Assembly: GCA_013822735.1 (NCBI GenBank)
Contig: PNKZ01000002.1
Span: 496,001-560,000 of the forward strand
Length of the DNA: 64,000 nt
DNA from: Pirellula sp.
GTDB taxonomy: Bacteria; Planctomycetota; Planctomycetia; Pirellulales; PNKZ01
Reading direction: 5' to 3'
The notes under the pieces are model-generated. The model saw nothing but the letters and a program-made list of their open reading frames with translations, was not told the DNA's origin and searched no databases. Shown one piece after another: positions 44,972 to 54,485 of this stretch (positions are counted from its first letter, which is position 1; every line of letters starts with the position of its first letter). The position numbers and the translations under genes were made by a program.

Positions 44972-45002
44972 GCGACACGTGACTTGGTCTACGAGGTATA
45001 AT
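44972..45002 (+). promoter_or_regulatory. Candidate promoter for the ABC transporter
   Basis: A perfect TATAAT box at 44997-45002 lies 120 bp ahead of the ABC transporter start. The best -35 candidate is GCGACA at 44972-44977, 19 nt upstream, so spacing and match are only fair. The box faces away from cphA, consistent with a divergent arrangement. Confidence 0.45.
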
Positions 45003-45121
45003 CAAAATTTCCGCCGGCACAAGCTTTTGCCGAAGGAATCGACGGATGGATAAGTCGTCGCCATTGGATTTGCCGACCGTTAACTAACATTCCGCACATC
45101 ATTAGCGACACTGATTTCACG

Positions 45122-47440
45122 ATGTCGAATCAACGGACTAGCGAGCTGCACCCCGCCGCGGCCACGCTGCCCGAACCTTGGGCCGGCCATGGCCCCCGGC
45201 TTGCGGCCAACGAGCACGTGCGGGCCGTCGCGGAGATCGACCTCGCGGAAGACCTGCGATTCCAGCGGCGTCTGCTCATGCTCACAGGAGAGAACCTGTG
45301 GACGTCGCCCCCCGAAGGTTCCCCTCGGGGTGATTGGGAGCCGCTGCCGACGTCGGACCGTGCGACGCTTGCCGTCCACGAAAACGGAGGCATCGGTGTT
45401 CTTCGATGCGTTAAAAAGTCCGGCGGCCAGCGGCATTGGCGCTTTACCACGGCGCGAGCTGCGGAAATCCGCCGACTGGTCGATTCCGCCAATCGGCAAC
45501 TCGCCGGCGGCGGGGACGACGCCGAAGCCTTGGAAGCCGTGTGCCCGAGCTGCGGTGCGCCGTTGCCTTCGGCGGGCGCCGTGTGCGCCTCCTGTGCGCC
45601 GAAAGACGACGACTCCGCCGCCACGTCGACCTTGTGGCGTTTGCGTCAATTCGCTCAGCCCTATGCCGGACGCGTAGCGCTGGCTTTTTTACTGACCGTG
45701 GCGACGACGCTCGCGTCCCTAGTGCCGCCGTACCTCACGATGCCGCTGATGGATCGCGTGCTCGTGCCGATGCAAGAAGGACGCGACGTCGGCTTCGGGT
45801 TGGTGTGGTGGTATCTCTCGGGACTCGCCGTGGCGGCGGTCGCCGCGATGTTTCTCGGCTGGGCGCGGACTTACGTCGTCGCTTGGGTCAGCGAGCGCAT
45901 TAGCGCCGACATGCGGACGCGAACCTACGCACATTTGCAGAAGCTCTCGCTGGAATTTTTCGGCGGCAAACGGACCGGCGACTTGATGACGCGCATCGGG
46001 AGCGACACCGATAACCTCTGCACGTTTCTCTCGCTTCACGCGCTCGACTTTGCCAACGACTTGCTGATGATCGTGCTCACGGCGTGCATCTTGATATCGA
46101 TCGACCCGATGCTGGCGCTGGCGACTCTGCTGCCGTTTCCGGTGATCGCCGTGCTGGTGAACTCGGTGCGCGGCAAGCTGCGTCGCGGGTTCGATCAATC
46201 GCGCCGGGCGTGGTCGCGCATGACGAGCGTCTTGGCCGATACGATACCCGGCATTCGGGTCGTGAAAGCGTTTGCCCAAGAGCAGCGCGAAATCGACCGC
46301 TTCCGTAAAACCAACGATCAGATTCTGCACGTCAACGATCGAGTCAATCGCACTTGGTCGTACTTCGGGCCGGTCGTCGTATTGTTGACGGAAGTCGGTT
46401 TGCTCGTGATTTGGGCCTTCGGGGCCTGGCAGGTCTCTAAGCACGAGATAACGGTCGGCGTGCTGACCGCGTTTCTCACCTACATCAGCCGCTTCTATTC
46501 GCGGCTCGATTCGATGAGTCGCATCGTCAGCGTGACGCAACGTGCGGCGGCCGGGGCGCAACGCGTGTTTGAGATTCTTGATCGCGTGCCGAGCGTGCCG
46601 GAGCCGGTGAATCCGGTACATCCGGGACGTGTGCGGGGAGAAGTGGAATTTCGCGACGTCGGCTTTCGCTACGGCAGCCGGCAGGTGGTCGGCGGCGTAA
46701 GCTTCGTCGTGCGGCCGGGCGAGATGATCGGGCTCGTCGGCTCCAGCGGCGCGGGGAAAAGTACGCTGGTAAATCTGGCGTGCAGATTTTACGACGTAGG
46801 CGAAGGGGGCATCCTCGTCGACGGCACCGACATTCGCTCGTTTCCCGTGCAGGAATATCGCCGCAACATCGGCATCGTGCTGCAGGAGCCGTTTCTCTTC
46901 TTCGGCACCATCGCCGAGAACATCGCGTACGGCAAACCTGACGCCACGCGCGAGGAAATTGTCGCCGCGGCGCGAGCGGCCAAGGCGCACGAGTTTATTC
47001 TGAAACTCTCCGAAGGATACGACTCGCTAGTCGGCGAGCGCGGGCAAATGCTTTCCGGCGGCGAGCGGCAGCGCATTTCGATCGCCCGCGCACTCTTGAT
47101 CGACCCGCGGATTTTGATTCTCGACGAAGCGACGTCGAGTGTGGATACCGAGACGGAGCGCGAGATCCAAGAAGCGCTGGATAACCTCATTCGCGGGCGG
47201 ACGACGATTGCGATCGCCCACCGGTTGAGTACGTTGCGCAAAGCGAATCGGTTGGCGGTAATGGAACGCGGGCGACTTGTGGAACTGGGGCCGGAAGCGG
47301 AATTGCTCGCCGCCGGCGGGGCCTACGCGCGGCTCTACGAGGCGCAGCGCAAGCTCGCGGCCGATGAAGGTGTGCCGGTCAGCGCCGAGTCGTCGGCGCC
47401 GGCGGAAACATTCGTACTTGCCGGGCCGCAAGCACGCTAG
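45122..47440 (+). CDS. ABC exporter with N-terminal zinc-ribbon extension, cyanophycin-associated
   Basis: This 772-residue half-transporter fuses six membrane helices (about residues 180-460) with an ATPase domain. Walker A is GSSGAGKST at 540-548, the signature LSGGERQ at 644-650 and Walker B ILILDEA at 664-670. The first 170 residues are unusual: a small domain followed by a CPSC...CASC zinc ribbon (Cys141, 144, 155, 158). By memory such exporters recur beside cphA genes and carry the name cyanophycin metabolism-associated ABC transporter. The DUF1854 gene follows after 12 bp. The transported substrate is unknown. Confidence 0.88.
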   Translation: MSNQRTSELHPAAATLPEPWAGHGPRLAANEHVRAVAEIDLAEDLRFQRRLLMLTGENLWTSPPEGSPRGDWEPLPTSDRATLAVHENGGIGVLRCVKKSGGQRHWRFTTARAAEIRRLVDSANRQLAGGGDDAEALEAVCPSCGAPLPSAGAVCASCAPKDDDSAATSTLWRLRQFAQPYAGRVALAFLLTVATTLASLVPPYLTMPLMDRVLVPMQEGRDVGFGLVWWYLSGLAVAAVAAMFLGWARTYVVAWVSERISADMRTRTYAHLQKLSLEFFGGKRTGDLMTRIGSDTDNLCTFLSLHALDFANDLLMIVLTACILISIDPMLALATLLPFPVIAVLVNSVRGKLRRGFDQSRRAWSRMTSVLADTIPGIRVVKAFAQEQREIDRFRKTNDQILHVNDRVNRTWSYFGPVVVLLTEVGLLVIWAFGAWQVSKHEITVGVLTAFLTYISRFYSRLDSMSRIVSVTQRAAAGAQRVFEILDRVPSVPEPVNPVHPGRVRGEVEFRDVGFRYGSRQVVGGVSFVVRPGEMIGLVGSSGAGKSTLVNLACRFYDVGEGGILVDGTDIRSFPVQEYRRNIGIVLQEPFLFFGTIAENIAYGKPDATREEIVAAARAAKAHEFILKLSEGYDSLVGERGQMLSGGERQRISIARALLIDPRILILDEATSSVDTETEREIQEALDNLIRGRTTIAIAHRLSTLRKANRLAVMERGRLVELGPEAELLAAGGAYARLYEAQRKLAADEGVPVSAESSAPAETFVLAGPQAR

Positions 47441-47452
47441 AAAGGCAAAACC

Positions 47453-47935
47453 GTGGGCGCATCCGTCAATCCGTCGTCGATCGAACTCAAGCTGGATGAT
47501 CAGGCCGCGCTCACGTTAGTGCTGCCCGACGGCGTCGAGCACCACGACGTCCAAACGATTCGCTGCTTTCCGCTCACCGACCCCGACCGCTACCTGTCGA
47601 TTTGCGATGGTCACGGGCGTGAGTTGATCTGCGTCGTGGAACCGTCGCAACTTACGGAAACGTCGCGCCTGGTGCTGGCCGAGCATCGCAAGCAGCGGGA
47701 GTTTCAGCCGATCGTGGAAAAAATCCATCGTATCGAGCACGGCCCGAACGCCGTCACGTGGACGGTCGACACCGATCGCGGCCCGCATACGATCGTCGTG
47801 AAATCCGACGACGACGTCCGGCGGCTCGCTGATCGCCAGTTCCTCGTCATCGATGCGCACGGCATCCGTTTCCGCATTCCGGATTCTTCGCGGCTCGATG
47901 CGGCCGGGCGGCACTTGCTCGAGCGCTATTTGTAG
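47453..47935 (+). CDS. DUF1854 protein, cyanophycin-associated
   Basis: The 160-residue protein belongs to the DUF1854 family as I recognise it (GVEHHDVQTIRCFPLTDPDR, then YLSICDGHGRELICV). Proteins of this family are found next to cyanophycin genes and the exporter type just upstream; their role is unknown. It has no signal peptide or membrane segment, so it is probably a soluble accessory protein. The start is GTG at 47453 with AAAGG 7 nt upstream. The 12-bp spacer implies co-transcription with the exporter. Confidence 0.85.
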   Translation: MGASVNPSSIELKLDDQAALTLVLPDGVEHHDVQTIRCFPLTDPDRYLSICDGHGRELICVVEPSQLTETSRLVLAEHRKQREFQPIVEKIHRIEHGPNAVTWTVDTDRGPHTIVVKSDDDVRRLADRQFLVIDAHGIRFRIPDSSRLDAAGRHLLERYL

Positions 47936-48079
47936 CGAACCGTCTTGGGGCGGCAACGGCTTCTTGCGGCATTGCGGGGGCTACGAAAAACCGCGCCCGG
48001 CGGGTAAAATTCCCAGTTCGAAGGTGCGCAGAATTTTGCGTATAGCCGTTCCCCCTCTGGAAAGTCGAGCCGGTCGCTG

Positions 48080-49753
48080 ATGGGCAAGCAGTTCATTTAT
48101 CAAATCCAGAATCTCACGAAGAAGTTCGGTCAGCGTGAAGTGCTGAAGGAAGTTTCGCTCGCGTTCTACCCCGGCGCCAAAATCGGCGTGCTCGGGCGCA
48201 ACGGTTCCGGCAAAAGCACGCTCATGAAAATCATGGCGGGCATCGAGAAGGAATTTGACGGCGAGGCGAAGCTCACGCCCGGCTTTACCGTCGGCTATAT
48301 CTCGCAAGAGCCGCATCTCAATCCGGAAAAAGACGTTTGGGGCAACGTGCAGGAAGCGGTGCAATCCACTCGCGACGTGCTGAACCGCTACGACGAAATT
48401 AACGCCAAGCTCTGCGAGCCGATGGAGCCCGAGGCGATGGAGAAACTGCTCGACGAGCAGGCCAAGGTTCAAGACAAGATCGACGCGTTGAACGCGTGGG
48501 AGCTTGATCGTCAGGTGGAGATCGCGATGGACGCGATGAACCTGCCGCCGGGCGATGCCGAGGTGACGAAACTCTCCGGCGGTGAGCGGCGTCGCGTGGC
48601 CCTGTGCAAGATGCTGCTTTGGAAGCCCGACCTGCTGCTGCTCGACGAACCGACGAACCATCTCGACGCCGAGAGCGTCAACTGGCTCGAACGTCACTTG
48701 GCCGAGTACCCCGGCACGGTCGTCGCCGTGACGCACGATCGTTACTTCTTGGACAACGTTGCCCAATGGATCTTGGAAATCGATCGCGGCCGCGGCTTCC
48801 CGTTTGAAGGGAACTACACGAGCTGGCTCGTACAGAAACAAGCCCGGCTGCAGTTGGAAGAAAAGGCCGCTTCGGCGCGATCGAAGACGCTGGCTCGCGA
48901 ATTGGAGTGGATTCGCATGGGGGCCAAGGCCCGTCAGGCGAAGAGCAAGGCGCGGATCAGCGCCTATGAGAAGATGGCGGCCGAGCAGTTTCAAGACAAA
49001 GACGAAGAGTTTGAATTGCAAATTCCGCCGGGCAAGCCGCTCGGCGATCTGGTGATCGAAGCCAAGGGCATTTCGAAGTCGTACGACGATCGTCTGCTCA
49101 TCGACAATCTGAGCTTCCGCTTGCCGCCGGGCGGTATCGTCGGCGTCATCGGACCGAACGGCGCCGGCAAGACGACGCTCTTCCGCATGCTCGTCGGAAT
49201 GGAAAAGCCCGACACGGGGGAGTTGAAGATGGGCCCGGCCGTCGAGCTTGGCTACGTCGATCAAAACCGCGACGCGCTCGATCCGCAAAAGACCGTGTGG
49301 GAAGAAATCTCCGGCGGCCACGACAACGTCGAAATGGGAGGCCGCAAGGTTAACTCGCGCGCTTATGTCGCTCGTTTCAACTTCTCCGGCACCGATCAAC
49401 AGAAGCTCGTCGGCCAGCTCTCCGGCGGCGAACGCAACCGCGTGCATCTCGCGAAGCTGCTCCGTCGCGGCTCCAACGTGCTGCTGCTCGACGAACCGTC
49501 GAACGATCTCGACGTCGATACTTTACGGGCCCTCGAAGAAGGCATCGCCAACTACGCGGGCTGCGTCGTCGTCATCTCCCACGATCGCTGGTTCCTCGAT
49601 CGCCTCGCCACGCACATTCTCGCCTTCGAGGGAGACGGCTACATCCACTGGTGCGAAGGGAACTTCCAAACGTACGAAGAACAACGGAAGCGCCGACTCG
49701 GCATCAGCGACGACCAGCCGCAACGCTTCAAGTACAAAAAGCTGCAACACTAA
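48080..49753 (+). CDS. ettA: ABC-F ATPase, EttA type (energy-dependent translational throttle)
   Basis: EttA binds the ribosomal E site and gates the first elongation step according to ATP level. The 557 residues contain two ABC domains. The first Walker A is GRNGSGKST at 39-47 and the second GPNGAGKTT; signatures are LSGGERRRV and LSGGERNRV. The linker between them has the EttA-type charged P-site motif ([17 protein letters not shown]). There are no membrane segments. The length matches E. coli EttA (555). A small Lys-rich gene follows after 22 bp. Confidence 0.93.
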   Translation: MGKQFIYQIQNLTKKFGQREVLKEVSLAFYPGAKIGVLGRNGSGKSTLMKIMAGIEKEFDGEAKLTPGFTVGYISQEPHLNPEKDVWGNVQEAVQSTRDVLNRYDEINAKLCEPMEPEAMEKLLDEQAKVQDKIDALNAWELDRQVEIAMDAMNLPPGDAEVTKLSGGERRRVALCKMLLWKPDLLLLDEPTNHLDAESVNWLERHLAEYPGTVVAVTHDRYFLDNVAQWILEIDRGRGFPFEGNYTSWLVQKQARLQLEEKAASARSKTLARELEWIRMGAKARQAKSKARISAYEKMAAEQFQDKDEEFELQIPPGKPLGDLVIEAKGISKSYDDRLLIDNLSFRLPPGGIVGVIGPNGAGKTTLFRMLVGMEKPDTGELKMGPAVELGYVDQNRDALDPQKTVWEEISGGHDNVEMGGRKVNSRAYVARFNFSGTDQQKLVGQLSGGERNRVHLAKLLRRGSNVLLLDEPSNDLDVDTLRALEEGIANYAGCVVVISHDRWFLDRLATHILAFEGDGYIHWCEGNFQTYEEQRKRRLGISDDQPQRFKYKKLQH

Positions 49754-49775
49754 CTCTTACCAAGGAGCTCCCACG

Positions 49776-49946
49776 ATGACCGTGCTCAATACGGGTTCGA
49801 CCAAAGCCTTCTCCGCCGGTTGGAGCAATATATTCTCCGGCAAGAAGTCGTCCGGCGCAGCCGCCAAGAGCGCGAGCGCTACGAAGAAGTCGGCAAAGAA
49901 GAAGCCTGCCAAGTCGGCCAAGGCCAAGAAGAAAAGCAAGAAGTAG
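49776..49946 (+). CDS. Small Lys/Ala-rich basic protein
   Basis: The ATG at 49776 has AAGGAG 8 nt upstream, a strong ribosome site. The product has 56 residues: a short uncharged N-terminus (MTVLNTGSTKAFSAGWSNIF) and a tail of Lys, Ala and Ser in KKPAK-like repeats. The tail resembles the C-terminal tail of histone H1 and of bacterial AlgP/HU-type extensions, so nucleic acid or ribosome binding is plausible. No defined family is recognised. It is 22 bp downstream of ettA and probably co-transcribed. Confidence 0.7.
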   Translation: MTVLNTGSTKAFSAGWSNIFSGKKSSGAAAKSASATKKSAKKKPAKSAKAKKKSKK

Positions 49947-49952
49947 CGAGCC

Positions 49953-50038
49953 GGGCGGCTGGGGCAGAACAACGTGATGCCCCAGTTTCTCGCGAGCTCA
50001 TGACCTGGGGCTTCGCTTCAGCTCAGCCCCGGCCACCC
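49953..50038. repeat. Palindromic repeat pair, family with CTGGGGC arms
   Basis: Two hairpins lie side by side: CTGGGGC/GCCCCAG at 49959-49985 and CTGGGGC/GCCCCGG at 50005-50032. GGGCGGC leads in, and GCCACCC (reverse complement GGGTGGC) leads out. A 27-bp inverted relative of the first hairpin lies at 56656-56682. The element fills the gap between the convergent small basic gene and the methyltransferase gene and could act as a bidirectional 3'-end structure. Confidence 0.7.
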
Positions 50039-50043
50039 TTGGA

Positions 50044-50664
50044 CTACCGTCGCGTCATCACCAGCTTCCACGCCAGCGGGCCGGGCTTGCCGCCGAGGTC
50101 TTCAAAGCGGTGCGCCGCGAGGCTTTCGATGCGGCAGAGCTTCTGAAAGTCGCCGCACAGGTCGGCGGCTGAAACCTTGGGCGGCCCTCCCTCCTGCGTA
50201 TCGTCGCTGTTGCCGGCGAGAATTACGATGCGCGCGCCGCTCGTGAGCAAGCGCCCGACGGCCGCTTGATAGGCCGCGAGTAGTCCTGCGCGGCGCATGC
50301 AGTGGTAGCAGCCGCGATCGAAGAGCAATTCAAACGGTTCCGCCGGCGCTGCGAACTCCGCCAAGTCGCCGGCTTGCCAAGCGATTGCGACGCCGGCCGC
50401 CGCAGCCTTGTGGCGGGCCTGCTCGATCGCCAGCTGCGAATAGTCGACGCCCGTCACCGCGAAGCCGTGCTGCGCAAGATACACGGCGTTCGTCCCCGTA
50501 CCGCAGCCGAATTCAATCGCGCGGCACGGCTTCAAGCAGCCCGCTTCCACCAATTCGCGTAACGCCGGGTCGACCATGCCGGTGTCCCACGGCGTGTCGC
50601 CATCCACGTAACGTTCTTCCCAATCGGCGGCCGTTCGTCTCAGTTTTGGTTCTTCCGGCGCCAT
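50044..50664 (-). CDS. SAM-dependent methyltransferase, TPMT/TehB-like
   Basis: The 206-residue protein has a Rossmann methyltransferase fold. The motif I glycine loop is EFGCGTGTNA at about residues 51-60, with VTGVDYSQLAIEQAR as motif II. The N-terminal WEERYVDGDTPWDTGM segment is typical of thiopurine methyltransferase-like and tellurite-resistance TehB-like enzymes, which often methylate S, Se or Te. The true substrate cannot be assigned. The ATG at 50664 has GAGG 6 nt upstream on the minus strand. It is divergent from the TolC-like gene. Confidence 0.8.
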   Translation of the reverse strand: MAPEEPKLRRTAADWEERYVDGDTPWDTGMVDPALRELVEAGCLKPCRAIEFGCGTGTNAVYLAQHGFAVTGVDYSQLAIEQARHKAAAAGVAIAWQAGDLAEFAAPAEPFELLFDRGCYHCMRRAGLLAAYQAAVGRLLTSGARIVILAGNSDDTQEGGPPKVSAADLCGDFQKLCRIESLAAHRFEDLGGKPGPLAWKLVMTRR

Positions 50665-50780
50665 GAGATGCCTCGCAAGAATGGGGTTTGAGACGTTGCG
50701 TAAGCGCCGGCGGTGCAAGCGGCGTCAAAGTCGGCGGAACCGTTAAAGTTTGCGCATTTTCTCGGTCGAATCTAGGGGCG

Positions 50781-53700
50781 ATGAACCGCATCTGCCCTAC
50801 TACCGGTCCGTACACGCCGCGCGACGCCGTGAGCGTCGCTGCGGCGATGCATTGGGCGCTCTTATGGGCGATCTCCACCGCGTTCATTCTAACGAACTCC
50901 GGCTGCACGCGCACGCAATATCATCGCCAGGCCGATCGCGAAGTCACGACGATTCTCAACCAGAAGAATATGCCCGGACGCTGGGGGCTTCCCGGCTTCC
51001 GGCTCGAATACGACCCGCGCAGCCGGTACTTCGACCCGACGAATCCCGATCATCCGCCGATGCCGCCGGACGATCCGTACTCGCACGTCTTCATGCACTA
51101 CGTCGACGGCATGCACGGCGCGCGCAACTACCACGTCGACGGCGACCTCAAGAGCCTCCCCAATCCCGCCTGGCGCACGCAGCTCGCGTCTTACAACACC
51201 TTCGACGCAGACGGCGCGCTCCATCTCACGCTCGACGACGCCGTGCAGTTGGCCGTGATCCACGAGCCCGACTGGCGCACGCAGATCGAAGAGTTGTACT
51301 TCTCGGCGCTCGACGTCAGCACGGAGCGGTTTCGCTTCGACACGCAATTCTTCGGCGGCTTCACGAACTTCCAGTATACGCATCTCAGCCGCGAAGCGCC
51401 CGGTGCCGGCGGCATCTCGCGCGACATTCTCACCTCCCCCGGCTACCTGCAGGCGCAGCGCAGATTTGCGGCCGGCGGCCAACTCCTCGTCGGCTTCGCC
51501 AATACGATCGTCTGGCAATTCGCCGGACCCGATACCAACGCCAACACGTCGCTCATCAACTTCAGCTTCATTCAGCCGCTCTTGCGCGCCGGCGGTCGAC
51601 GCTTCATTCTCGAACAGCTCACCATCGTCGAACGGGCCATGCTCTCGAACCTCCGGGCCTTCGAGCGCTATCGGCAAGGCTTCTATACCAACCTCGCGGT
51701 CGGCGACGGCGGCACGACCGGCGCCCAGCGTCGCGGCGGCTTCTTCGGCGGCACCGGCCTCACCGGCTTTAGCGGCCAAGGGTCCACCGGCTTCGGCGGC
51801 GTCGGCGATGCCACAGGCTTCGGCCGTGCGGGCGGCGCGGCGGCCGGCAACGGCGGGGCCGTCACGGGAGGCTTTGCCGGCGGCGGCGCCGGAACGCTCG
51901 GCGGCTACGTCGGGCTGCTGCAAACCACGCAACAAATCCGCAACACGCAACAGAACCTCAACGCGCAACTCCGCACGCTCAAGCTGCTGCAGGCCAACCT
52001 CGAAGCCGGCACGATCGATATCGCGCAGGTCGACCAATTCCGCCAAAACATCGAAACGGCCCGCGCGACGCTCCTGCAAAGCCGCATCGGGCTGGCAAAC
52101 ACGTTTGAGACCTACAAGCGCACGCAGATCGGCTTGCCTCCCGATCTTGAAATGTCGCTCGACGACGACATGATCGAACAGTTTCAGTTCATCGATCCCG
52201 AGACGAACGCCTTCTATGAGCAGCTCGAAGAGTTTGTCGAAGAACTCGGCAATCTGCCGGCGGAGCCCGACCTCGACGTGCTGAAGATGGCCCTCGATCG
52301 CTTGGACGCTTACCGCGACGACGCCGCCGACAACCTCGCCGAGATCCGGCGCGATCTGGAGTTGCTCGATTCGCGCATTCCGACGCGCAAGCTGACCATC
52401 TCCGCGGAAGAGGCGGCGCTGCTCGACAACGACGTCAAATTGCTCAAGGAGAGCTTCACCGACTTGGAGCAATTGTTCCAAGCGGGCGAAGCGCATGCCG
52501 CCGCGTTGCGCCAAGAACTCGGCCCGACGACGCGCAAGAAGTCGATCGAAAGCCTCGTCGTCACCGCCAAAGAACTCGCGCTGCTGGTCCAAGAAGCGTC
52601 GCTCGTGCAGGTCCGAGCCCGGTTGGAAAGCGTGACGTTGAGTCCCGTGTCGCTCGATCCGAAGCTCGCGCTCGCCGTCGCGCGGGCCAACCGCTACGAC
52701 TGGATGAACAACCGTGCGGCGCTCGTCGATTCTTGGCGCCTCATCGCTTACAACGCCCGCTCGTTGTTGGCGACGCTCAACGTTACGATCGACGGCAGCC
52801 TCGGCACGCGGGGCGACAACCCCGTGAAGTTCCAATCCGAAACCGGCACGCTGCGCGCCGGCCTACAGTTCGACGCGCCGTTCACGCGCTTGGTCGAGCG
52901 CAACAATTACGTGTCCGCGTTGATCGAGTATCAACGCGACCGCCGGCAGCTCATTCAATTTGAAGACGGCGTGAACCAAACCTTGCGTCAGTCGCTCCGC
53001 TCGCTGGAGCAACTCGAAGTGAATTTGGAAATCCAACGTCGCGCCGTGACCATCGCAACGCGACGCGTCGATCAGACGCGCGAAGTGTTGAGCAAGCCGC
53101 CGGAACCGACGGTGCCGGGCCAAGCCGCGGCCGGCCTCGGCCCCACGGCCGCGCTCAATCTGCTCACGGCCTTAAACGACTTGCAGGCCTCGCAAAATAA
53201 TTTCATGAGCGTTTGGCTCAACCACTACGCGGCCCGCATGGTGTTCATGCGCGAGCTCGGGCTCATGAAGCTGGACGATCGCAACCTGTGGATCGACGAA
53301 CCGCTCGACCAAGCGCTGGCCACGGCCGAGGTTTGCTTCGAAGACGAGCTGCCGCCGGACGTCCCGCGCGAATGGTTCGATGCGCTCGAACAATTGCCGC
53401 CGCCGAAAGAAGAGGGCTTGCCGCGGGCCGACCAAGATCAAATCGATGCTCTGCCGGTACCCGTGCCGCCCACCCCGGGTTTCGTACCGGGCGAGGTCGA
53501 CGAGAAGTCGGGCATCCCGATTCCGCAGATGTCGCCGATGCCGACCTTGAAGCCGGTGCCGCAATCGGAGACGCCGCCGATGCCGATGCCGCCCAACCTT
53601 CCAACGGAGCCCCGCCTGGTGCCGCCGACCAACGGCGGTTCAACGGTGCCGCAAGGTGCGCGGCGACGGCCCGCGCCCGGCAATCGCACCGCGGCCTCTG

Positions 53701-53906
53701 AGTCGCAACCCTCGCCGTTCGAGCAATTCGGTCGGAAGATGTTGGGGAACTCTCCCGTGCGACAAGCGTCGCATACGGCGCCGTTGCCGCAGACGAAGAT
53801 GCCGCAACCTCCGGCACTGCTCCCGGAAGTTTCCGAAGTCGATCGACTCCCGGCCGGCAACGGCGCCGTCGCGCGAGAACTCTTCGGAACGCCTCCGACG
53901 CCGTAG
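50781..53906 (+). CDS. TolC-like outer-membrane efflux protein with Gly-rich and Pro-rich inserts
   Basis: The 1041-residue protein begins with a signal sequence that ends ILTNSGC, a weak lipobox. It carries two outer-membrane-efflux repeats (LTLDDAVQLAVIHEPDWRTQ; later AVARANRYDWMNNRAALVDS), with long coiled helices rich in Gln, Leu and Arg. TolC itself has about 490 residues. The excess comes from a Gly-rich insert (about residues 308-378), a helical middle part and a Pro-rich C-terminal tail of about 160 residues. The start is the ATG at 50781, after AGGGG. The likely partners HlyD (57019) and MacB-like (58964) lie 3.1 kb downstream across a repeat-bracketed island. Confidence 0.85.
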   Translation: MNRICPTTGPYTPRDAVSVAAAMHWALLWAISTAFILTNSGCTRTQYHRQADREVTTILNQKNMPGRWGLPGFRLEYDPRSRYFDPTNPDHPPMPPDDPYSHVFMHYVDGMHGARNYHVDGDLKSLPNPAWRTQLASYNTFDADGALHLTLDDAVQLAVIHEPDWRTQIEELYFSALDVSTERFRFDTQFFGGFTNFQYTHLSREAPGAGGISRDILTSPGYLQAQRRFAAGGQLLVGFANTIVWQFAGPDTNANTSLINFSFIQPLLRAGGRRFILEQLTIVERAMLSNLRAFERYRQGFYTNLAVGDGGTTGAQRRGGFFGGTGLTGFSGQGSTGFGGVGDATGFGRAGGAAAGNGGAVTGGFAGGGAGTLGGYVGLLQTTQQIRNTQQNLNAQLRTLKLLQANLEAGTIDIAQVDQFRQNIETARATLLQSRIGLANTFETYKRTQIGLPPDLEMSLDDDMIEQFQFIDPETNAFYEQLEEFVEELGNLPAEPDLDVLKMALDRLDAYRDDAADNLAEIRRDLELLDSRIPTRKLTISAEEAALLDNDVKLLKESFTDLEQLFQAGEAHAAALRQELGPTTRKKSIESLVVTAKELALLVQEASLVQVRARLESVTLSPVSLDPKLALAVARANRYDWMNNRAALVDSWRLIAYNARSLLATLNVTIDGSLGTRGDNPVKFQSETGTLRAGLQFDAPFTRLVERNNYVSALIEYQRDRRQLIQFEDGVNQTLRQSLRSLEQLEVNLEIQRRAVTIATRRVDQTREVLSKPPEPTVPGQAAAGLGPTAALNLLTALNDLQASQNNFMSVWLNHYAARMVFMRELGLMKLDDRNLWIDEPLDQALATAEVCFEDELPPDVPREWFDALEQLPPPKEEGLPRADQDQIDALPVPVPPTPGFVPGEVDEKSGIPIPQMSPMPTLKPVPQSETPPMPMPPNLPTEPRLVPPTNGGSTVPQGARRRPAPGNRTAASESQPSPFEQFGRKMLGNSPVRQASHTAPLPQTKMPQPPALLPEVSEVDRLPAGNGAVARELFGTPPTP

Positions 53907-53948
53907 TGTCCCCGTCGTGTGCGTTCGTTGGGGTCGGCGTCAACAACT

Positions 53949-53967
53949 CCTCTCCCACTGGGAGAGG
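53949..53967. repeat. Palindromic repeat CCTCTCCC/GGGAGAGG
   Basis: CCTCTCCC at 53949-53956 and GGGAGAGG at 53960-53967 form a perfect 8-bp stem with a 3-nt loop, followed by ATGCCCGCAGGGCAGGTGAG. This wording recurs as a dispersed palindrome in many bacterial genomes. It lies just after the TolC-like gene and may serve as its 3' structure. The rest of 53907-54051 has no gene. Confidence 0.6.
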
Positions 53968-54051
53968 ATGCCCGCAGGGCAGGTGAGGGCCGCGCGGAAT
54001 TGCGTTTGGTATCGCGTGCGCACGGACTTGAGCTTCGCGGCTCAATGGTGT

Positions 54052-54300
54052 CACGGGTGGCCCAGGTTGCTCCGCAACCTGGGTTCACAAGAGGCCCGAG
54101 GGCATTAGCTCCCGCCAATGGATCACAGCTCCGACTGAGCACCTGACACGGATCGCTGATCGCCAAAGCCGTAATTCGTCGGTATCGATTGCACGGGTGC
54201 GAGCATTGTGCAGGACTTCCGGTGCGGCAACAATTGGTTGAACAAAACCAGCGTCAGCCTCCGGTAAACCCAGGTTGCGGAGCAACCTGGGCCACCCGTG
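54052..54300. mobile_element. 249-bp MITE/BIME-like element, copy 1
   Basis: The element has terminal inverted repeats of about 37 bp with one mismatch (CACGGGTGGCCCAGGTTGCT at the left end). Each terminal repeat contains a perfect 10-bp hairpin, CCCAGGTTGC/GCAACCTGGG, with a 3-nt loop (54061-54083 and 54269-54291). GTGG sits at the outer base of each stem, as in REP sequences moved by RAYT transposases. No protein is encoded inside. A second copy lies at 56369-56621. Clear target duplications were not found. The rest of the TolC-SUKH gap (54301-54485) shows no gene. Confidence 0.75.
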
Positions 54301-54485
54301 CGCTAGACGGACGAAGCGTGTTTTTTGCGTACATTGCCGAATCCGTCTGCCCACCACGCAATCAGGCGCCGACCTACAAATCGTAACGCCAAGCAAATTC
54401 TTGACTTCCGACTCGCGCGCGAATTAAGCTCCGGAGCTATACAGACGAATCCTGTCCAATAACTAGTTAGCCGGCAGAGGTGCGC

